From Thinopyrum elongatum (lineage: Eukaryota; Streptophyta; Magnoliopsida; Poales; Poaceae): 64,000 nucleotides of DNA. Each line of letters starts with the position of its first letter. The first letter of the stretch is position 1. Below the pieces are notes generated by a model. It was not told the DNA's origin, searched no databases, and worked only from the letters and a program-made list of their open reading frames with translations. Positions 60,001 to 64,000 of the stretch are shown in pieces. Location: assembly GCA_011799875.1 (NCBI GenBank), contig CM022302.1, positions 51,527,804-51,591,803 on the forward strand, read 5' to 3'. The translations under genes and the position numbers were made by a program.

Positions 60001-60590
60001 ACAACCTGATGACCTATGAGGCGTACGATATCAGCGGCTACACATTCTACACCGAGGAAAAGGACATGAAGAGCGATTATCAGAACTCCGGGGTAACGAT
60101 GGAATCCTACACCGGTAATGACAAGGACAGATACTATGGAAGGATCGAGGAGATCTGGGAGGTGAGCTACGCTGGAGAGAAGGTCCCGATGTTCCGTGTC
60201 AGATGAGCCAAGAGCGTCCTAAAAGAAGACCGGTATTTCACCACCATGGTTATACCCGAAGCCAAATCCAAGACCGCAGGCGCAAATGTCACCGCGAAAA
60301 ATGAGCCATGGGTACTGGCTTCCCAAGTGGACCAATGCTTCTTCATTACCGACCCGTCAAAGCCCAGTCGTGTTGTCGTGAGGAGAGGCAAAAGGAACAT
60401 CATCGGAATGGATGGAGTCGCCAATGAACAAGACTTCGACAAGTACGGCAACCCAAAGATGGAAGATGACGACGACGATGAAGTACAATACACCACAAGA
60501 AGAAGCAGGACCACCCTACCTAAAGGACGTCCGTTCAAGAGAAGAACTCCATTTGCAAAAAAGAAGGGCAAGAAGATTGTGAAAAGATAG
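57066..60590 (+). pseudogene. TNP2-like CACTA transposase, inactivated by stops
   Basis: One frame runs for about 1174 codons from ATG 57066 (after a likely splice acceptor CCCCACAG) to TAG 60588-60590. In order: a transposase-associated domain (residues about 30-65, YPCRRCKL..LLLRGFMDGY), an acidic linker, the Transposase_21/TNP2 core from about residue 180 (CPVCGVTRYKK, GASTDGVNPFG, LDVMHIMKNV), a DUF4218-like region (CPPACFTLSQ..MMPFERMNG) and a DUF4216-like tail, then a basic C-terminus. Seven in-frame stops interrupt it, at 57417, 58497, 58602, 58671, 58821, 58836 and 60204. There is no frameshift. Family proteins of this kind cut and join the element ends. This copy could not make the full protein. 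Confidence 0.9.
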
Positions 60591-60811
60591 CTAAGATCGA
60601 ATCACGACGTGTCGGGCGCGTGTGTGTGTGTTAGTGGCAAGCTAAATTATTACATGCAACTAAATTATTACATGTATCACTTGATTTCAACCATGTCATC
60701 TAATTCTAAATCTTTGCACAATGGTTTTATCACTCCATTTGCATTTTCCTTTTCTTTTATCTCAAATCTTAAATTATTACATGCAACTAAAAATCCAAAA
60801 AAAAAAAGTTA

Positions 60812-60935
60812 GTAATGGCGCACCAGGAGAAGGTGCGCCATTGCTATCACGGTGTTTACGGCGCACCCCTAAAAGGGGCGCCATTGATATACCCCTTTTT
60901 ATGGCGCACCCCTAAAAGGTGCGCCATTGCTAACC
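60812..60935 (+). repeat. Internal copy of the CACTA subterminal motif array
   Basis: AATGGCGCACC..GGTGCGCCATTG occurs in two full pairs and one imperfect pair (GGCGCACCCC...AGGGGCGCCATT) between the two genes, 4.6 kb from the left TIR. Flanking words (TAGTAATGG, TTGCTAAC) also match those of the left end. Confidence 0.85.
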
Positions 60936-62083
60936 CAACCGGCTAGCTGCGACCCAGCCCAACTACTAGCCGCCCCTCCCCTCAAAACCTAGCAACCACT
61001 CAAAAAAAAACCTAGCAGCCTCGCCCTCGCCTCCTCCCTCGTCTCAAACCCTAGCCTCCGCCGCCGCCTCCCCCTCCCCGCCGCCGCGTCGCCGTCCCTG
61101 TCCGCGAGCACCGCCAGAAGCCAGAAGGTGCTCCTCCTCCTCCTTGCACCTCTTCCTCCTCTCTTAGCACCTCTTCCTCCTCTCTTAGCAGCACCTAGGG
61201 TTGGTCTGAATGAAGTTGTTTCTTTTACATGAGGATATCGTCGCTGTCGCTGTCCCCGTCCCCGTTCGCGAGCACCGCCGTCCTTCTCTGCTCTGTCGCC
61301 AGAAGCCAGAAGGTGCTCCTCCTCCTCCTACTCTTCCTCCTCTCATTTCTATTTTTACTGATGCTCTGTGGTAAAATGACACTATCGGGACTCGGGGCAA
61401 GCCATAATACAAAAATAGCATCAGCTATATGAGACACAAAATAAAATGATTTATTTCTCCTATAAGTGGCGTGCCCATCTTTCTCGCGTTTGATTTGCCT
61501 TGTCTCTGTTCTTGTACCTTACGGATCTAGGGCTGTGGATTGTTGCAAGTCCTATTTTTGATGCCTTCTTGTAGATTTAGTGGCTGCTTCAGCTTTGTGC
61601 TTTGACTAGTTCCCCATGGATGTCCGTCTGCTTGCGTCAGTAGTTCCCCATGGATTCCCCTGTAAGGTTTTAGGTCTTCTCGTTTTGTTATGCTCGGTGG
61701 AGGTGCTGATAGGCTGCTCTTTTTTGTAGCTTTGTTGAGATGTTGGTCATCTGATTGTGGGTTAGGGTTTCTGATTTCCGCTGTTTAAGATTTTGTATTT
61801 GATTCGTCTGGCTCACGCTGTGTATCTATACTTCAACCATCAGGCCTCTCTCATGGCATGCCACGATGGCCACTGTGCCGCTGCTGAAATGTTGACAAAT
61901 AGTTACCCCTTTCTCCTGAAATGTTGATTAATTTCCGTTTCGATTGAGAATGGGGCACTCCTAGGTCAAGAAAATTAGCAAAGGTCATGCCCAATTTTCT
62001 TGACCTAGAAGGTGACCGATTCTCAACCGAAGCCACCGTCTTACAATTAATCATTCTAGCCTTTTTTCCTATTTAGAGCGAAC
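60936..62083 (+). other. Presumed promoter and leader of the second CACTA gene
   Basis: The GC-rich AAACCCTAGCCTCCGCCGCC context typical of grass 5' UTRs lies at 61045-61100. A duplicated block follows: TCCGCGAGCACCGCC and AGAAGCCAGAAGGTGCTCC occur near 61102-61130 and again near 61265-61318. The distal part (61900-62083) shares words with the leader of the transposase gene. No ORF of note. Confidence 0.55.
61941..62030 (+). other. Strong hairpin upstream of the second CACTA gene
   Basis: CTAGGTCAAGAAAATT (61961-61976) and AATTTTCTTGACCTAG (61993-62008) are perfect 16-bp inverted repeats with a 16-nt loop. Weaker outer arms are CGATTGAGAAT (61941-61951) and ATTCTCAACCG (about 62020-62030). 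It sits about 75 bp before the ATG at 62084. Confidence 0.75.
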
Positions 62084-64000
62084 ATGGCCGACAACGATGA
62101 GGCCGGCGGTTCGGGCAAGTCATTCTGGGAGCTGTCCCAGGAGAAGGAGGAAGAACCTCATCGCTATGAGGACGCCGCGGAAGACACCGATCCCAACTAC
62201 ACAACCCCTAGTGGCGTCGGGTATGACACCACTGATGGTGCCGCCGGGGATGCCACCACTGATGATGGCTGTGCACGCACAGATGGCAGCCAACCGAAGA
62301 GGCAACGGAAGGACCGGCGCCCGAACGTGCTCGGCACCGTCAAGGAGGAATTTACTGAAGTGTCCTCCAGTGGGCATCCAATGGCGCCCAAAGAATTAGT
62401 CAGTGGGTACGCGGGACAACTCGGGTGCATTCTCCAGAGCACCGTCTCGATCAACACCGAGAACCTAAGGCATCGTGACCGAGGGAATTTGCGCAACCTC
62501 CTGTTCACGAAGCTGCACGAATGATACAAGTTCCCCGGTGACTTCGCAAACACATGCCTCTCAGGGAATAAAGTGAACAGTGCCGCCCTCACGAAGATGA
62601 GCACGGCCCTGGCTACTTGGAGAGCCGCGGTGAAGAGAATGATTCTAAGTGGTGATAGTTATGAGAAGATCAAGGAGACAAATCCTTCGATCAGCGAAAC
62701 TGACTACCTGGAGTTCAAGATCAAGTGCGAGAGCAACGCATCCGCGAAATCAAGTCAGTGGGGGAAAGATATGCGGGACTTGAACTTAGGGGTCCACAAA
62801 CTCGGTCCCGGCGGTTACAGAGTGGCGGAACCTATATGGGACAAGGAGGACGCGGAGCGTGCCGAGCAAGGCCTACCGCCCCTCTTCGATAAATACCATG
62901 AAAAGCAGACCAGGAACTATGTCAGGGCCAGGTACAAGGTGGACCCGATAACAAAGGAGCTTACCACGGATCCGAAGGTGAAGGCGCTTGAGCTTGTTCT
63001 GGTAAGGAATAGACCCCCGCGTAATTAGCTCCATATGGTTGCATTCTAATTAATGAAGTCAAATTTCTAAATGGTTCACATTCCTTCCGCAGGAAACTGA
63101 AAGTAGTAGCGTGGGGTCTCAGAGCTCCCCGTCTGCCCCTTGGGACACCACTTTAAATAGGGCGTTGAACGTAATGAAACACAAGGATAAGTTCAGTAAG
63201 CCGTCGTCAGCTGGTCGTGTGGCCGGCAAAGGCTTGTCCACGAAATGGTCGGAATACTATAAGGCTGGGCGAAAGGAGAGAAAGACCAGCTCGGAAAGCC
63301 AGGAGCGCGAGGTTAAAGAACTCAAGGCACAAGTGGCGTGGATTCCGGAGATAGTCCAAGAGCAAGTGTGAGACCAACTGGGAGCGACGATCACCGCCAT
63401 TATGCCTACCTTGCTTGAGGGGCTGCAGGCGTGGATTGCGGGCGGCCAACAGGGGCCGCCCCCGATTCCCAGCTTCACGGGCAGCAACTCGCACAACGCG
63501 CCGACATTGGTGTCTCCGACGGGTGCGGCCTTGGTGTCTCCGGCGTCGGCGCCGGCATTGGAGCTTAATGCTCCCGGGTGTGGGAAGAATACGCCAGCCG
63601 GCACCTCGGCAGCAAGCGGCCCCTCCGTCACTTGCACGCTCGCCGCTGGCGGTGCCTTGACATTAGCCGAGCTCGACGCCATCACGGTAACTAAGCCTCG
63701 GCCGATGACTTCATCTCCTTGCCTTTGACTGGGCATCCCTGACGCCCTACATGTTTTCGCAGGGCGCCGCCGACGTTCCATGCACTCTCCTGCACTTCGT
63801 GGACGGCGAGTTGATCGATCTCGCCAAGGCCAAAATCGTTCAACCGGGCAACCGCGTGTTCCACGGTAATCCGATGCCACCCACCGTGTATAGGGTTCAA
63901 CTGGTTCGGGTGCTGCGGGGCTGCGACAACTTGTTACCTCCGTTTCGACCCCCTGGGGCCGACGAAGATGATGTGATGACCCTCAGCACCTGCTTAAGCT
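62084..64000 (+). pseudogene. Second CACTA gene, Transposase_24 (Ptta/En/Spm) type, two stops, partial
   Basis: ATG at 62084 opens an acidic N-terminus (ELSQEKEEE, TTSDG-rich), then a basic KRQRKDRRPN stretch and the domain with LLFTKLHE*YKFPGDF, ALATWRAAVKR and WGKDMRDLNLG that characterises Transposase_24/Ptta proteins. Exon 1 ends 63001|GTAAGG and exon 2 starts after CCGCAG at 63093. Exon 2 ends 63686|GTAACT and exon 3 starts after TTCGCAG at 63763. All junctions keep phase 0. Exon 3 (VPCTLLHFVDGELIDLAKAK, GNRVFHGNPMPPTVYRV) is open to the window end. In-frame TGAs at 62522 and 63369 would stop translation. In the family this protein is thought to help the TNP2 transposase at the subterminal repeats. 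That role is inferred. Confidence 0.8.

Larger units (their letters stand above)
56221..64000 (+). mobile_element. CACTA (En/Spm-type) transposon, right end outside the window
   Basis: Starts exactly with CACTACTAGAAAAAGGGC inside the Copia RT coding region; the preceding TTG (56218-56220) would be the 3-bp target site. It contains a left subterminal repeat block, a TNP2-type transposase gene, an internal block of the same repeats, and a second gene of the Transposase_24 type that is still open at 64000. At least 7.8 kb long. Resemblance is to the Caspar-like CACTA group of Triticeae, but the name is not proven here. Confidence 0.9.

Noticed and set aside
1..64000. tRNA, rRNA or other structured RNA genes
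   Set aside because: Nothing convincing was seen by eye. Only retrotransposon primer-binding sites resemble tRNA sequence.

Overview
This window is plant nuclear DNA, most likely from a Triticeae grass (wheat, Aegilops or barley group). The grounds are BARE/Angela-type Copia retrotransposons, a CACTA transposon whose TIR starts CACTACTAGAAAAAGGGC, a GC-rich non-autonomous Gypsy-like element, a Stowaway MITE half and LINE tails. I found no intact host gene. Nearly all the sequence is nested transposable elements, and I see no evidence for a new cellular system.

Layout. (1) 1-3.48 kb is low-copy-looking sequence with decayed LINE-like tails, half a Stowaway MITE and a possible first exon of a broken minus-strand gene. 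(2) 3.48-44.7 kb is one large nest. A GC-rich Gypsy-like element (LTRs about 3480-4199 and 43974-44707) carries Copia element E1 (6025-41725, 5-bp duplication CCGTC). E1 carries a 4.0-kb solo LTR (11024-15037, duplication AGAAA). E1's own 3' LTR is split by a related Copia element, E2, which starts at 19084 and ends at 41238 (duplication TTCTT). A tandem duplication with an offset of 12.8-13.0 kb repeats the E1/E2 junction inside E2. The duplicated block, about 23.75-34.23 kb, is full of single-base indels and looks like unpolished long-read sequence. (3) 44.7-52.1 kb holds a CACTA end fragment, a GC-rich repeat with a possible minus-strand ORF, a short-LTR non-autonomous Copia element and otherwise unrecognised sequence. 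(4) 52.1-64 kb is a second nest: a minus-strand LINE interrupted by a minus-strand BARE/Angela-type Copia element, itself interrupted at 56221 by a plus-strand CACTA element that runs off the window.

Function. The only long protein relics belong to transposons. These are the CACTA TNP2-type transposase (57066-60590, seven in-frame stops, no frameshift), a second CACTA gene of the Transposase_24 type (62084 to the end, two in-frame stops, two introns), a Copia RT/RNase H fragment with an intact YVDD box (55240-56220, minus), and thoroughly decayed gag/pol shared by E1 and E2. E2 has nearly identical LTRs around dead pol, so it was probably copied in trans by an autonomous relative.
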